DNA of 64,000 bases from Paenibacillus phytorum (GCF_013141715.1 NZ_WHOA01000023.1:62001-126000), one strand, 5' to 3'. Positions 1-8,778 are shown, counted from the first letter of the stretch. Made by a program: numbers and translations. Notes: a model not told the origin generated them from the sequence alone.

Positions 1-2
1 GT

Positions 3-179
3 CAATTGGCGTCGGAAGGCAAAGGCATTATTTATTTATCCTGCGAGCTGAATGAAATTATAGGAATTGCCGATCGCATTTTAGTAATGAGCTATGGTTC
101 TGTGGTGAAGGAGCTCTCCCGCGCGGAAGCGACACAGGATCTCATTTTAACGTATGCGAGTGCGGGGGAGGCTGAATAG
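3..179 (+). CDS. Sugar ABC transporter ATP-binding protein (3' end)
   Basis: The last 58 codons of an ATPase subunit of a ribose/simple-sugar type ABC importer, cut by the left edge. The visible tail reads from QLASEGKGII through ADRILVMSYGSVV and ends at TAG 177-179. That is the usual post-Walker B and switch region of RbsA/MglA-type ATPases, where a 'SSEL-E-DRI-VM-DG' pattern is expected. Here the usual Ser-Ser-Glu-Leu reads Ser-Cys-Glu-Leu. The permease gene starts one base after the stop, so the two are one operon. The substrate cannot be told from this fragment. Confidence 0.85.
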   Translation, partial: QLASEGKGIIYLSCELNEIIGIADRILVMSYGSVVKELSRAEATQDLILTYASAGEAE

Positions 180-180
180 C

Positions 181-1167
181 ATGAAGGAAAGAAGCTTGGA
201 TTTTACATTTAAATACGGTGCTTTGTTCATCATAGCGCTGGTGGTTATCGTCTTTTCTATCATTAATGAGAATTTTATGACTTATGACAATATCGCGGAC
301 ATCTTAAGGTCGATATCGATAGTGATGTTTGTCGCTATTGGGGTCACGTTATCGCAGATTGTAGACGGCTTTGATTTATCAGTGGGGTCAACGGTTTCAT
401 TATCAACGGTGGCTGCTGCGGCTTTGATGGTTTGGTATCAACAGCCATTAATACTGGTCATCCTCGTTCCTCTTGTTATTGGAGCTATCATCGGTCTCAT
501 AAATTCATGGCTCATCGTAAAAATTCGCATTCCGGATTTACTTGCTACTTTAGCGGTAATGTACATCATCGGTGGTGTGCAAAAAACGTATACGAAAGGC
601 TTTTCCATCTATAATAATATGAGATTCCAAGACGGCACGGTGGCCAAAGGGAAGTTTGCGCCAGAGTTTCTCTGGATCGGACAAGGCAAGCTTCTTGGAG
701 TCCCTGTGCCTGTTATTCTTATGATTGTGGCTGTTATTGCTGTGCATGTCTTTCTGACGTACACTCGATGGGGGCGCCAGCTTTACATTACAGGAGGTAA
801 TCGGGAGGCAGCACGTCTCTCTGGGATTTCTGTTAACAAAATACGCTTAGCGGCCTATGTGTTGTCCGGTATTTTCGCAGCGTTCGGAGGTATTCTGTAT
901 GCTTCTCGTGTCGGTTCCGGACAGATTGATGCCGGTGCTCCGCTTCTGATGGAAGCTGTTGCCTCGGTGTTCGTCGGGTATTCCGTGCTGGGTGCAGGGA
1001 AGCCTAATGTTATTGGGACTTTCTTTGGTGCTGTATTGATTGGCGTATTGCTCAATGGACTTACGATGCTGAATGTGCCTTATTTCGGATTTGATATTGT
1101 CAAAGGCGGAGTGCTGGTGCTGGCATTGGCCATTACTTTCGTTCATTTGAATCGACGCAAAGCCTAA
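181..1167 (+). CDS. Sugar ABC transporter permease (RbsC/BPD_transp_2 family)
   Basis: A 328-residue integral membrane subunit of a simple-sugar ABC importer. It is hydrophobic throughout, with about eight to ten membrane segments. The family signatures VDGFDLSVGS (about residues 61-70) and a late GAGKPNVIGTFFGA segment are present. ATG 181 is preferred over an in-frame ATG at 154: a GGGGGAGG ribosome site sits at about 164-171 inside the upstream gene's end, and the N-terminus MKERSLDF fits the family. It follows the ATPase gene by one base. The sugar is unknown; rhamnose, autoinducer-2 and ribose types all look alike here. Confidence 0.88.
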   Translation: MKERSLDFTFKYGALFIIALVVIVFSIINENFMTYDNIADILRSISIVMFVAIGVTLSQIVDGFDLSVGSTVSLSTVAAAALMVWYQQPLILVILVPLVIGAIIGLINSWLIVKIRIPDLLATLAVMYIIGGVQKTYTKGFSIYNNMRFQDGTVAKGKFAPEFLWIGQGKLLGVPVPVILMIVAVIAVHVFLTYTRWGRQLYITGGNREAARLSGISVNKIRLAAYVLSGIFAAFGGILYASRVGSGQIDAGAPLLMEAVASVFVGYSVLGAGKPNVIGTFFGAVLIGVLLNGLTMLNVPYFGFDIVKGGVLVLALAITFVHLNRRKA

Positions 1168-1234
1168 TATAGTGAGTTTAGTGTCACATTGACGCGTTAT
1201 CACACTAAAGGCAGAAATTTTACGAGAAGTGTGG

Positions 1235-1240
1235 TATGAT
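1235..1240 (+). promoter_or_regulatory. Extended -10 promoter for ilvD
   Basis: TATGAT preceded by TGG makes an extended -10 (TG at 1232-1233), 48 bp before the ilvD start. No good -35 is seen at 17 bp. A loose CodY-like AATTTT...GAA stretch lies at 1216-1230 but has four mismatches to the consensus. Confidence 0.5.
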
Positions 1241-1287
1241 AGATTCATTATTTTCTTAAAAGAAATGAAATCTAGGAGGAATTGAGA

Positions 1288-2973
1288 ATGGCTCATCCAA
1301 AACAGCGCAGCGATATGATTAAAAAAGGATTCGACCGCGCTCCGCATCGCAGTTTGCTGCGTGCAGCCGGCGTTAAAGAGGAAGATTTCGGCAAGCCGTT
1401 TATTGCGGTTTGTAACTCTTATATAGACATTATTCCTGGACATGTTCATTTGCAAGAATTCGGTAAACTCGTGAAGGAAGCGATCCGTGAAGCTGGCGGT
1501 GTTCCTTTCGAATTCAACACAATTGGTGTTGATGATGGTATTGCGATGGGGCATATTGGTATGCGTTATTCCTTGCCAAGCCGTGAGATTATTGCGGATT
1601 CCCTGGAAACGGTAGTTAATGCTCACTGGTTCGATGGCCTTATCTGTATTCCTAACTGTGATAAAATTACACCGGGTATGATCATGGGTGCACTTCGCGT
1701 AAACATCCCAACGATGTTAGTGAGTGGTGGACCGATGAAAGCCGGTAAAGATAAAAACGGTAAATCGATTTCTCTTTCCTCCGTATTTGAAGGCGTAGGT
1801 GCTTTCCAAGCTGGTAATATTGATGCAGCTGATCTTGAAGAATTAGAGCAATACGGCTGTCCGACATGCGGATCTTGTTCCGGTATGTTTACAGCGAACT
1901 CCATGAACTGCTTGGCTGAGGGTCTTGGTCTGGCAATGCCTGGTAACGGTACAATTTTGGCTGTTGCGGAAGAGCGTAAGCAATTCGTGAAAGATTGTGC
2001 GAAACAATTGATGGTCCTAATTGAAAAAGATATCAAGCCTCGTGATATCGTTACGATCGAAGCGATCGATAACGCATTTGCTCTCGACATGGCAATGGGT
2101 GGTTCCACGAACACGGTTCTTCACACATTGGCTATCGCGGCTGAAGCGGGTATCGAGTACCCGATTTCACGTATTAACGAAGTGGCAGAACGTGTACCTC
2201 ACTTAGCAAAAATCGCCCCGGCTTCCGATTATCACATTGAAGATGTACATCTAGCTGGTGGTGTGAGTGCAATTATTAACGAGCTGCTCAAAAAGCCGGG
2301 TGCATTTGACGGTGACCGCATGACAGTAACAGCCAAAACGTTGCGTGAAAATGTAGCGGGCTGTGAAATTGTGAACCATGAAGTGCTTCGCCCAATTACG
2401 AACCCGCACAGCGAAAGAGGCGGACTAGCTGTTCTGTTCGGTAACCTTGCTCCTGAAGGCAGTATCGTTAAGGTCGGCGCGGTTGATAAATCTGTTGGCG
2501 GACGTCACGTTGGCCCAGCTATTTGTTTCAACTCGCAAGACGAAGCTTTGTATGGTATTGCGAACGGTCATGTTAAAGAAGGCCATGTCGTTGTTATCCG
2601 TTACGAAGGTCCGAAGGGTGGACCTGGTATGCCGGAAATGCTGGCTCCTACTTCCCAAATCGTAGGTATGGGTCTTGGCGCGAAGGTTGCGTTAATTACT
2701 GACGGACGTTTCTCCGGCGCATCCCGCGGGATCTCGATCGGTCATATCTCACCGGAAGCGGCTGAGGGCGGACCTTTAGCTTTCGTACATGATGGCGACA
2801 TCATTGATGTGGACATGGACGGCCGCAAAATCGAATTGCAAATCAGCGATGAAGAATTCGCGAAACGCCGCGAGAGCTGGACAGAGTTCCAACCGAAAAT
2901 CCAAACCGGATATTTGGCGCGTTATACGAAAATGGTGACAAATGCTAGTGCAGGCGCCATTCTGAAGTTTTAA
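1288..2973 (+). CDS. ilvD: Dihydroxy-acid dehydratase
   Basis: A 561-residue enzyme that dehydrates 2,3-dihydroxy-isovalerate and -methylvalerate to the 2-keto acids in valine and isoleucine synthesis; cytoplasmic Fe-S enzyme. Cluster and active-site cysteines are seen in [16 protein letters not shown] and [18 protein letters not shown]. The length fits the IlvD family. ATG 1288 is used because AGGAGGA at 1274-1280 is seven bases upstream; a TTG at 1282 in the same frame is too close to it. It stands alone, with its own promoter and a terminator, not in an ilv-leu operon. Confidence 0.97.
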   Translation: MAHPKQRSDMIKKGFDRAPHRSLLRAAGVKEEDFGKPFIAVCNSYIDIIPGHVHLQEFGKLVKEAIREAGGVPFEFNTIGVDDGIAMGHIGMRYSLPSREIIADSLETVVNAHWFDGLICIPNCDKITPGMIMGALRVNIPTMLVSGGPMKAGKDKNGKSISLSSVFEGVGAFQAGNIDAADLEELEQYGCPTCGSCSGMFTANSMNCLAEGLGLAMPGNGTILAVAEERKQFVKDCAKQLMVLIEKDIKPRDIVTIEAIDNAFALDMAMGGSTNTVLHTLAIAAEAGIEYPISRINEVAERVPHLAKIAPASDYHIEDVHLAGGVSAIINELLKKPGAFDGDRMTVTAKTLRENVAGCEIVNHEVLRPITNPHSERGGLAVLFGNLAPEGSIVKVGAVDKSVGGRHVGPAICFNSQDEALYGIANGHVKEGHVVVIRYEGPKGGPGMPEMLAPTSQIVGMGLGAKVALITDGRFSGASRGISIGHISPEAAEGGPLAFVHDGDIIDVDMDGRKIELQISDEEFAKRRESWTEFQPKIQTGYLARYTKMVTNASAGAILKF

Positions 2974-2985
2974 TTGTTTATATAT

Positions 2986-3027
2986 AAAAAAAGGGAGTCT
3001 CGCGATTGATGCGAGCTCCTTTTTTTA
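2986..3027 (+). terminator. Rho-independent terminator after ilvD
   Basis: A-run, then GGGAG-TCTCGC paired with GCGAGCTCC, then seven T. A second small hairpin (GTAAGC-AAA-GCTTAC, 3060-3074) followed by a T-rich run may back it up. Confidence 0.85.
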
Positions 3028-3074
3028 ACACGCCAGAATTTATATGTTTTGGGTTTGGGGTAAGCAAAGCTTAC

Positions 3075-3270
3075 TTCTTTTTTATTCGTGCGCTCAGGAA
3101 TAAGCTCGTTTTCCGAGCTTATTCAGCGAGGACGCGCAGGATGGTCTCCTGAGAAGTCGATTTCCTGCTTCTCGGACTGTGTCAACGAGCTACGGCTCGC
3201 AGAGCTCTCGCTGTAAGCGCGGTTATTTGTTCGGGCGCACTAGAATAAGCGCGGTTTTCGCGTTTATTTA
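3075..3270. repeat. Intergenic hairpin cluster (repeat-like, no gene)
   Basis: The 312-bp gap between ilvD and the next gene holds no supportable ORF. It contains a perfect 11-bp hairpin, GAATAAGCTCG (3098-3108) with CGAGCTTATTC (3114-3124). A related near-perfect hairpin, AATAAGCGCG (3244-3253) with CGCGTTTATT (3259-3268), follows. The AATAA(G/A)CG arms resemble the outer arms of the dispersed hairpins at 7804, 13427 and 25409, so this may be a degenerate cluster of the same family. Confidence 0.5.
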
Positions 3271-3339
3271 TTTGAGGCTTATGCTGTTGATTGATTAAAT
3301 GGTTGAGAATCCCTATATGCTGGGATCCAAAATCTCCTT

Positions 3340-4491
3340 TTAAGCTAAAAAGAAATGCATGAAAAGCAATGAACCCGTCAATACCGTAACCGCGACGACG
3401 ATGGAGAGAGTCAGCACGAAGCGGGCTTTAAAGATGGAGAGCATCATCAGCGTGCTTTTGACGTCGATCATAGGGCCGAACACAAGGAAAGCCAGTAAGG
3501 AGCCTGGAGAGAAGGATTTGGCGAAGGAGGCAGCTACGAACGCATCTGTTGTTGAGCATAGGGAGAGCAAGTAGGCAAAGCCCATCATGAACACATGTGA
3601 AATGAAAGGTCCCTGACCGATCGCGGATAAGCTGTCTTGGGCAACGAATGTTTGGATAAGAGCGGTCAGAAAGGCGCCCAGCATTAAGTACTTACTCATT
3701 TCGAACAGCTCGGTCGTACCGTGGCTGAACATAATCATCACACGACCACCGTCGTGCGAGTGGTTGTGGCCGTGATGATGATCATGATGGTGTTCATGTT
3801 CATGATGATTATTATGGTTATGGCCATGGTGATGATCATGGTTGTGGTCATGAGAGTGGCCATGGTCGTGTGCGTGTATATGGTCGGCGTGATGTCCAGG
3901 GCTGGAACCCCCGTGGTGGTGCAGCGTGTTTGCCTCATTTTCGATAGGATGACGCAATGGATTGCCTTTCAGGAAGCGTGTCAGCAGCAGTCCAACGATG
4001 AGCGCAACGCCAAATGTAAGCCCCATTCGCGAATATGCCATCGAAGGCGCGCCACGGAAAGCCATGAACGTCGAGGCGAAGACGATGGGATTCAGAATTG
4101 GACCGACTAGAATGAAGATGACGGCTATGTACACAGGCATTCCTTTTCGCATGAGCCGGCGAACGAAAGGAATCATTCCGCATTCACAGAGCGGGAACAT
4201 GATGCCAAGAACGCAGGCAAATAAGATACCACCTAGCGGGTGCCGCGGCGTCATGCGTCTGATGAACGCTTCAGGAATGAAGTTTTCAACGACCGTGGAT
4301 AGAAGGACGCCCAGTAACATAAAAGGCAAAGCGTCGAGAAAAATATCCAGGAAGGCTGTAAAGACGTGCTTGATTTCATAAATGACCAAACCCATAGGAG
4401 GGAGCTCTCTCGTTGTCACAATTAAGATGAGGAGAAACGCGCAAATCACCGTGGAGATAGGAAGGCTCCAGCGATATAGAGTCGATGGCAA
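3340..4491 (-). CDS. YraQ/UPF0718-type permease with histidine-rich loop
   Basis: A 383-residue polytopic membrane protein of the predicted-permease family (DUF318/ArsP-like), with about eight membrane segments in two halves. The first half has the conserved P-L-C-E-C-G motif (Cys102, Cys104), typical of these permeases. Between the halves, residues 191-246 hold about 30 His among Asp, Gly and Asn, a likely metal-binding cytoplasmic loop; DNA 3754-3921 is a CAT/GAT-rich low-complexity tract. TTG 4491 is chosen because AAAGGGG lies about ten bases upstream. Transport of a divalent metal or metalloid is inferred; the direction is unknown. Confidence 0.75.
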   Translation of the reverse strand: MPSTLYRWSLPISTVICAFLLILIVTTRELPPMGLVIYEIKHVFTAFLDIFLDALPFMLLGVLLSTVVENFIPEAFIRRMTPRHPLGGILFACVLGIMFPLCECGMIPFVRRLMRKGMPVYIAVIFILVGPILNPIVFASTFMAFRGAPSMAYSRMGLTFGVALIVGLLLTRFLKGNPLRHPIENEANTLHHHGGSSPGHHADHIHAHDHGHSHDHNHDHHHGHNHNNHHEHEHHHDHHHGHNHSHDGGRVMIMFSHGTTELFEMSKYLMLGAFLTALIQTFVAQDSLSAIGQGPFISHVFMMGFAYLLSLCSTTDAFVAASFAKSFSPGSLLAFLVFGPMIDVKSTLMMLSIFKARFVLTLSIVVAVTVLTGSLLFMHFFLA

Positions 4492-4518
4492 TTCGTTGAC
4501 ACCCCTTTGTCCGTTGAT

Positions 4519-4535
4519 GCGTCCCCGAAGGACGC
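4519..4535. repeat. Small hairpin in the permease/trpS divergent region
   Basis: GCGTCC-CCGAA-GGACGC, a perfect 6-bp stem with a 5-base loop. It lies 27 bp upstream of the minus-strand permease start. It shares the inner CGTCC/GGACG stem of the dispersed hairpins at 13427 and 25409, so it could be a remnant of that family or a regulatory hairpin. Confidence 0.4.
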
Positions 4536-4613
4536 GGAGTTATTTTTATCCATAGAAAGGCTAGTATGATCTATCCTATGTACATGCAGGTCCAGATAGG
4601 ACAATGTCCTTGA

Positions 4614-4641
4614 TTGACAATAGATTGTAAGGGTGTATAAT
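4614..4641 (+). promoter_or_regulatory. Sigma-A promoter for the trpS leader
   Basis: A perfect TTGACA (4614-4619) and a perfect TATAAT (4636-4641), 16 bp apart. It lies immediately upstream of the T-box leader. Confidence 0.88.
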
Positions 4642-4654
4642 TATATAAAATCAA

Positions 4655-4940
4655 TTCGCGATGATAGGAACAAGTAAGTTTGTCTTCTGTTTCTCAGAGA
4701 GCCGGTGGTTGGTGTGAACCGGTGAAACAAGCAAACCGAATGGATCCTTGAGCATGAGGCTGAACACAGTATGCAGGTTGCCGGAACCTAGGCCGGAGAA
4801 CATCCTCATCTGTCCAAGTATGCCAAACGGCAGCTCCCCGTTATCAGAGCTTGAAGGTCTTTTGAACAATTGTTCACGGACAAATTAGGGTGGTACCACG
4901 GTCTCTCGTCCCTTGCGGGGAGAGGCCTTTTTGTTGTTTT
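4655..4940 (+). promoter_or_regulatory. T-box leader (tryptophan specifier)
   Basis: A tRNA-sensing leader. Seen in order: a GGAACAAGTAAG stem I base; an AGAGAG bulge with the GGTGG/GGTG loop region; the specifier context GAA-TGG-ATCC with the TGG codon at 4741-4743; the T-box TAGGGTGGTACCACGG (4886-4901); and a GC-rich terminator stem with T-run at about 4902-4936. The specifier reads Trp and the next gene is trpS, so uncharged tRNA-Trp should stabilise the antiterminator and raise trpS expression. Confidence 0.95.
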
Positions 4941-4980
4941 TTTAGACTATAAGAAGATAAGAATCTGGAGGGATTATCCA

Positions 4981-5964
4981 ATGAAACGAGTATTATCCGG
5001 TATGCAATCCAGCGGACAGCTGACGATTGGCAACTATATTGGCGCACTTCGCAATTATGTGAAGCTGCAGCATTTGCATCGCTGTTATTTTATGGTCGTC
5101 GATATGCATGCCATAACGGTTCCTCAGGATCCGGCAGCTCTGAAGGAGCAAACAGAGTCTATAGCTTCGCTTTATATTGCTGCGGGACTAGATCCTAGTA
5201 AAGCATCTATTTTCCTACAATCCCATGTTCATGCGCACGCAGAGCTCGGCTGGATCATGACGACGCTGACGCATATGGGAGAGCTGGAGCGTATGACACA
5301 GTTCAAAGACAAATCCGAAGGCAAGGATTCCGTCGGTGCAGGCCTATTTACGTATCCATCTCTGATGGCTGCTGATATTTTGCTATACAATGCCGACCTT
5401 ATTCCAGTTGGAGATGATCAGAAGCAGCATTTGGAGCTGACGCGCGATTTGGCGAACCGCTTCAATAACCGTTTTGGTGAAATGTTTGTCATGCCGCAGC
5501 CTTATATGCCTGAGATTGGTGCGAGAATCATGTCTTTGGATGATGCGTCTAAAAAGATGAGCAAAAGCAGTCCGAATGCAGGTAGTTACATCGCCATGCT
5601 GGATGAGCCGGATGTGATCCGTAAGAAGCTGAGCCGTGCGGTCACTGATTCAGGCCGTGAGGTAAAATATGATCTACAAAACAAACCTGAGGTTAGTAAT
5701 TTGATGTCCATTTACTCACACTTTGCTGAGATGAGTTTAGCTGAGATTGAAGCCAAATACGATGGGCAAGGCTATGGTCCTTTCAAAAAGGATCTAGCTG
5801 AACACATCGTGGCTGTTCTCGAGCCGATTCAACAACGCTATCGTGAAATTCGCAGCTCAGGCGAAATTTTCGACATCTTGAAAAAAGGTGCGCAGGAAGC
5901 AGCTGAAGTGGCTGATCAAACCTTACTCGAAGTGAAGAAACGGATGGGCTTCGTCGTTCTATAA
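4981..5964 (+). CDS. trpS: Tryptophanyl-tRNA synthetase
   Basis: A 327-residue class I aminoacyl-tRNA synthetase that charges tRNA-Trp. The HIGH-equivalent signature is SGQLTIGNYIGAL at the N-terminus, and the KMSKS loop reads KKMSKSSPN at about residue 195. Length and motif spacing match bacterial TrpRS. ATG 4981 follows a CTGGAGGGATT ribosome site. Upstream in-frame codons lie inside the T-box leader and are rejected. The gene is single, ended by a strong terminator. Confidence 0.97.
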   Translation: MKRVLSGMQSSGQLTIGNYIGALRNYVKLQHLHRCYFMVVDMHAITVPQDPAALKEQTESIASLYIAAGLDPSKASIFLQSHVHAHAELGWIMTTLTHMGELERMTQFKDKSEGKDSVGAGLFTYPSLMAADILLYNADLIPVGDDQKQHLELTRDLANRFNNRFGEMFVMPQPYMPEIGARIMSLDDASKKMSKSSPNAGSYIAMLDEPDVIRKKLSRAVTDSGREVKYDLQNKPEVSNLMSIYSHFAEMSLAEIEAKYDGQGYGPFKKDLAEHIVAVLEPIQQRYREIRSSGEIFDILKKGAQEAAEVADQTLLEVKKRMGFVVL

Positions 5965-5973
5965 AAAGCAAAA

Positions 5974-6019
5974 AAGAGCTCGAACAGCTAAAATAGCTGT
6001 TTGGGCTCTTTCTCTTTTT
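5974..6019 (+). terminator. Terminator after trpS
   Basis: AGAGCTCGAACAGCT pairs with AGCTGTTTGGGCTCTT around a short A-rich loop. An A-run precedes it and T-rich sequence follows. It could also serve the convergent small gene. Confidence 0.85.
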
Positions 6020-6042
6020 GACGATAGTTGTAGATTCCTTCG

Positions 6043-6225
6043 TTAAGACCGCGTATTTTTCTTGCGAATCTTCGCTTTAACCGCAAATCCATATCCGATA
6101 AAGCCTAACGAGATGATGGAACAGGCAAGGATCATCCAAGGCTGCCTGAGGGCAATGAATAAGCTGATGGAGGCGAGCAGCAAGGTGCCAACAACAGCGA
6201 AAAGAAGAGCGAGTGGTTTGCTCAT
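6043..6225 (-). CDS. Small two-segment membrane protein (YlaF/DUF5325-like)
   Basis: A 60-residue protein with two hydrophobic segments (about residues 4-23 and 30-48) and a basic tail rich in Lys and Arg, so probably a membrane protein with the tail in the cytoplasm. The layout resembles the YlaF/DUF5325 small proteins of Bacillaceae; that assignment is from memory and weak. AGTAGGT lies about eight bases before ATG 6225. Function unknown. Confidence 0.6.
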   Translation of the reverse strand: MSKPLALLFAVVGTLLLASISLFIALRQPWMILACSIISLGFIGYGFAVKAKIRKKNTRS

Positions 6226-6378
6226 GAACGTGACCTACTTTCTAGAAGAATGAACATTGTCTTCTTATTTTAAACTTTTTTGATCGCTGTGCATATAAAT
6301 TCATTTCCTCCACATACTATCTTTGCAAGCTTGCAAATACATCAAAGATTATAGCTGACTGAAAGGAGTCTGATCCTT

Positions 6379-6606
6379 ATGGCGCAAAATCGTAGCAGCA
6401 ACACATTGGTAGTTCCACAAGCCACTCAAGCTTTAGATCAATTGAAATATGAGGTAGCTCAAGAGCTGGGCATCCAAATTCCTCAAGATGGTTACATGGG
6501 TTATATGGCTACTCGCGATGCTGGTGCAATCGGGGGTAACATTACTCGTCGCTTGGTGCAAATTGCTGAGCAAACGCTGGCAGGACAATCTGGCTTTCGC
6601 AGCTAG
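6379..6606 (+). CDS. Alpha/beta-type small acid-soluble spore protein
   Basis: A 75-residue SASP that coats and protects DNA in the dormant spore. It has the LDQLKYEVAQELGI helix with the GPR protease cleavage context, and the C-terminal GGNITRRLVQ segment that defines the family. AAGGAG lies before ATG 6379. It is a single gene with its own terminator; expression in the forespore under sigma-G is expected from the family, but no sigma-G site is claimed here. Confidence 0.96.
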   Translation: MAQNRSSNTLVVPQATQALDQLKYEVAQELGIQIPQDGYMGYMATRDAGAIGGNITRRLVQIAEQTLAGQSGFRS

Positions 6607-6648
6607 GTAACCTGACTCGTTAATAGCTTTCCCGAATTATTTAACAAT

Positions 6649-6683
6649 AAAGCTCAGGGGCTTAAAAACCCTCTGGGCTTTTT
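6649..6683 (+). terminator. Terminator after the SASP gene
   Basis: AAAGCTCAGGGG pairs with CCCTCTGGGCTTT around a TTAAAAA loop, followed by a T-run. Confidence 0.85.
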
Positions 6684-6704
6684 GTATGTCTATTTTTAAA
6701 TGTA

Positions 6705-6736
6705 AAAAAGACGCGTTTGGTTAACGCGCCTTTTTT
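6705..6736 (-). terminator. Terminator of the YfhP-like gene
   Basis: AAAAAAGACGCGTT pairs with AACGCGCCTTTTTT, forming a bidirectional hairpin directly after the minus-strand stop codon. Confidence 0.8.
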
Positions 6737-7720
6737 CTAATAAAGATCTACTTTTAGCTTTTTTTCAAGCCTAGTGTCACTTACCCAACCCACATAAGAA
6801 TCGAGTGTTTGGAAATTGTGATCCATCCGGATAACACCTACGAAAGGATACTGCTTGCGATGACGATAACGCACATCAGCCCATCTTACTTCGTAGCCGA
6901 AGCGGTGTTCTTTCACTTCAGCACATGTGAAGGATGAGAAGTAGAGTAAGGCTTGGATGTCTTCGTGACTTTTGGACACCTCGATGGCTGGATGGTCTTC
7001 ACATTTGACGGTGTCGATCCACCTAAGCTTCGAATTCTTCAGTTCACCCAGCTGGAAGGTGCCGTCAGCTCTGCGTTTCACTACGTTCCACACATAGAGG
7101 TTGAATGTTACAATAAGTGTGTATTTATCCCCAGGCATATGGGTGGGATCTTTGCGATAAAGCCCTTTTTCTACGATGTAATGGTCGAGAGAGCGCCAGA
7201 TGTAATATAGGGCGATAACCCCGTACAAAGTCGGAAATACCAGCTTTGGACTAGCGACATGGAAAGACCACATGAAAATAGCTGCGATGTGGCTTGAAAA
7301 GATAAAGGGATCAAAGATGTGTATAATGTTCCATGACACCCACTTTTCAGAGAATGGCCGGAACGCTTGTGTACCATATGTGTTGAAACAATCTGTGAAG
7401 ACGTGAAAGCAAACGGCGATTCCTACCCACATACCAAGGTGCAATAAGGGGATTCCATGGAAGAAAAGAGCAAGAGCTCCAGTGATCAGCAGTGTCCATA
7501 ATAGTAAAGCCGGCAAAGAGTGAGAACGGCCGCGGTGATTTCGAATGTAAGTGGCATTCCCTTTAAAACGGAGCAGCCCGTCCACATCCGGAATCTGTGA
7601 GCCAATAACAGTTCCTATGAAGACTGCAGTGGTTGCTGCTGTGTCTGCAGAAACGCTAGGGTCAATTTGAGACAGTCCCGCTAACCCTAATCCAATTACG
7701 AGATGAGTGCCTGTGTCCAA
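6737..7720 (-). CDS. YfhP-like membrane-bound predicted metal-dependent hydrolase (DUF457)
   Basis: A 327-residue protein whose N-terminal half (about residues 1-190) is polytopic and whose C-terminal half is soluble. His/Asp motifs typical of DUF457 are visible: DTGTH near the start, IPDVDGLLRFKG, HRGRSHS and HVFTDCFNTYGT. These are the likely metal ligands. TTG 7720 is chosen because AGGAGG is eight bases upstream and the family begins MDT-TH. Substrate unknown; in Bacillus the homologue yfhP lies near mutY, which is not in this window. Confidence 0.8.
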   Translation of the reverse strand: MDTGTHLVIGLGLAGLSQIDPSVSADTAATTAVFIGTVIGSQIPDVDGLLRFKGNATYIRNHRGRSHSLPALLLWTLLITGALALFFHGIPLLHLGMWVGIAVCFHVFTDCFNTYGTQAFRPFSEKWVSWNIIHIFDPFIFSSHIAAIFMWSFHVASPKLVFPTLYGVIALYYIWRSLDHYIVEKGLYRKDPTHMPGDKYTLIVTFNLYVWNVVKRRADGTFQLGELKNSKLRWIDTVKCEDHPAIEVSKSHEDIQALLYFSSFTCAEVKEHRFGYEVRWADVRYRHRKQYPFVGVIRMDHNFQTLDSYVGWVSDTRLEKKLKVDLY

Positions 7721-7803
7721 ATGGGTTTCCTCCTAAGAATTTTCCGTAGAAAATTTTCTTCGTAAGCATGGGCTGAGTTTTCCATAGGAAAACTTACTTC
7801 AGT

Positions 7804-7893
7804 TGATAAGAAAGATAAGTTTTATACTTTTGCTTCGCATCAACCTTGATAAACGCGCTCGTCCTTATAAAACGACGAAATCATTTATCCTTG
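7804..7893. repeat. Dispersed hairpin repeat, copy A (degenerate)
   Basis: About 90 bp nearly identical to 25409-25499: the same GATAAGAAAG start, then TATACTTTTGCTTCGCATC, then CTTGATAAACGC, then a TTTATCCTTG end. The right arm is decayed compared with the other copy. It lies in the spacer upstream of the yfhP-like gene and of the 7970 gene. Confidence 0.8.
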
Positions 7894-7969
7894 TAAGCAT
7901 GGTCATTTTACCGTCTTTTTATTAGTTTACCATTTTGGAGCAAAAAATAAATCAGAGGGAGATCTAAAA

Positions 7970-8266
7970 ATGTCTAAAGTTTTTGTAGAGTATGCCATAA
8001 AACCCGCTTTTCGGGACTCTTTTCTCATCTATATGCAGGAATGGCAGCGGCGGGAAGGGCGATTTGAACTGCTGGAGGGAACGGATCAGAAAGGGCTTTT
8101 TGTTGAAATTTGGAAGGAAGTTACCTATGAGGAGTATCTTTCTTTGAAACAAGAACGTTTGCATGGAACCGAAGATGTTTCACAGCAAGCCATTTGGGAA
8201 GAGTGGATTGAAGGCGGCCTGCGCAAACTGCATATGTGGCATTTCACAGAAGTGACTTCTTCATGA
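7970..8266 (+). CDS. Hypothetical small cytoplasmic protein
   Basis: A 98-residue soluble protein with no membrane segment or signal. The pattern (beta-rich start YAIKPAFRD, then LIYMQEWQ, then a GLFVEIWKEV strand and an amphipathic EYLSLKQERL helix) is like the dimeric alpha/beta barrel monooxygenase-like fold. That is a fold guess only. GAGGGAGA precedes ATG 7970 and a strong terminator follows. Function not recognised. Confidence 0.65.
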   Translation: MSKVFVEYAIKPAFRDSFLIYMQEWQRREGRFELLEGTDQKGLFVEIWKEVTYEEYLSLKQERLHGTEDVSQQAIWEEWIEGGLRKLHMWHFTEVTSS

Positions 8267-8271
8267 CAAAA

Positions 8272-8306
8272 AAAGCCGCTGCTCTTACGAAAGAGCAAGC
8301 GGCTTT
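8272..8306 (+). terminator. Terminator (bidirectional) at 8272
   Basis: AAAGCCGCTGCTCTT pairs with AAGAGCAAGCGGCTTT. It lies between the convergent 7970 gene and gerQ. Confidence 0.85.
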
Positions 8307-8322
8307 ATATGTGATCTAACTT

Positions 8323-8778
8323 TTATCTCTGGGGGCCGGCTCCGCCCGCGTATGGATACATGTACTGGAGTTCCTCGTCGAATGTAATGTAGTCTAGATT
8401 CACCATGAGCAATAAGTATCGCATACCGGTAGCTGGATCGCTGATAATAATATGATCGCGGCCAGCTGCTTCCAGTTTGCCTTTGAAAATTTTGGCATTC
8501 CATTGCGAGTTATTTTCGTATGTCATGTAGATTGTAGCCATTTTACCAAGGTTCAAACGGAGAATATTCTCGATATAGGATTCTTCCATTGGGAGTTGGC
8601 TAGGTACATTTACACCGGTTTGCAGACCGCCAGCAGGTGGAAATCCAGTTCCAATTGGCATAGGTTTATTCATACCCGTTGTTGGAACGGGATAAGCCGG
8701 ATAAGGATATCCGTAAGGGACTTGCTGTGCCATACCTTGGTTTCCTTGGTTACCAATTTTGTAAGGGTTATTCAACAT
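8323..8778 (-). CDS. gerQ: Spore coat protein GerQ
   Basis: A 151-residue spore inner-coat protein. Its homologue in Bacillus is needed for cortex lysis in germination and is cross-linked by transglutaminase. The N-terminal third is rich in Gln, Gly, Pro and Tyr (NQGNQGMAQQ and repeated YP), and the conserved C-terminal domain ends GMRYLLLMVNLDYITFDEE. ATG 8778 has AAGGAGGAAA just upstream; a longer in-frame start at 8823 lacks support. cwlJ, its frequent neighbour in Bacillus, is not adjacent here. Confidence 0.93.
   Translation of the reverse strand: MLNNPYKIGNQGNQGMAQQVPYGYPYPAYPVPTTGMNKPMPIGTGFPPAGGLQTGVNVPSQLPMEESYIENILRLNLGKMATIYMTYENNSQWNAKIFKGKLEAAGRDHIIISDPATGMRYLLLMVNLDYITFDEELQYMYPYAGGAGPQR

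Noticed and set aside
1216..1230. CodY-like site ahead of ilvD
   Set aside because: Four mismatches to the 15-bp consensus; too weak to claim without binding data, though the target gene fits.
847..1626. Minus-strand frame of 259 codons crossing the permease and ilvD
   Set aside because: It crosses the intergenic promoter and two well-supported genes on the other strand.
3721..4110. Met/Val-rich plus-strand frame opposite the His-rich loop
   Set aside because: It is the complement of the CAT/GAT repeat in the permease gene; repeat-driven, not a gene.
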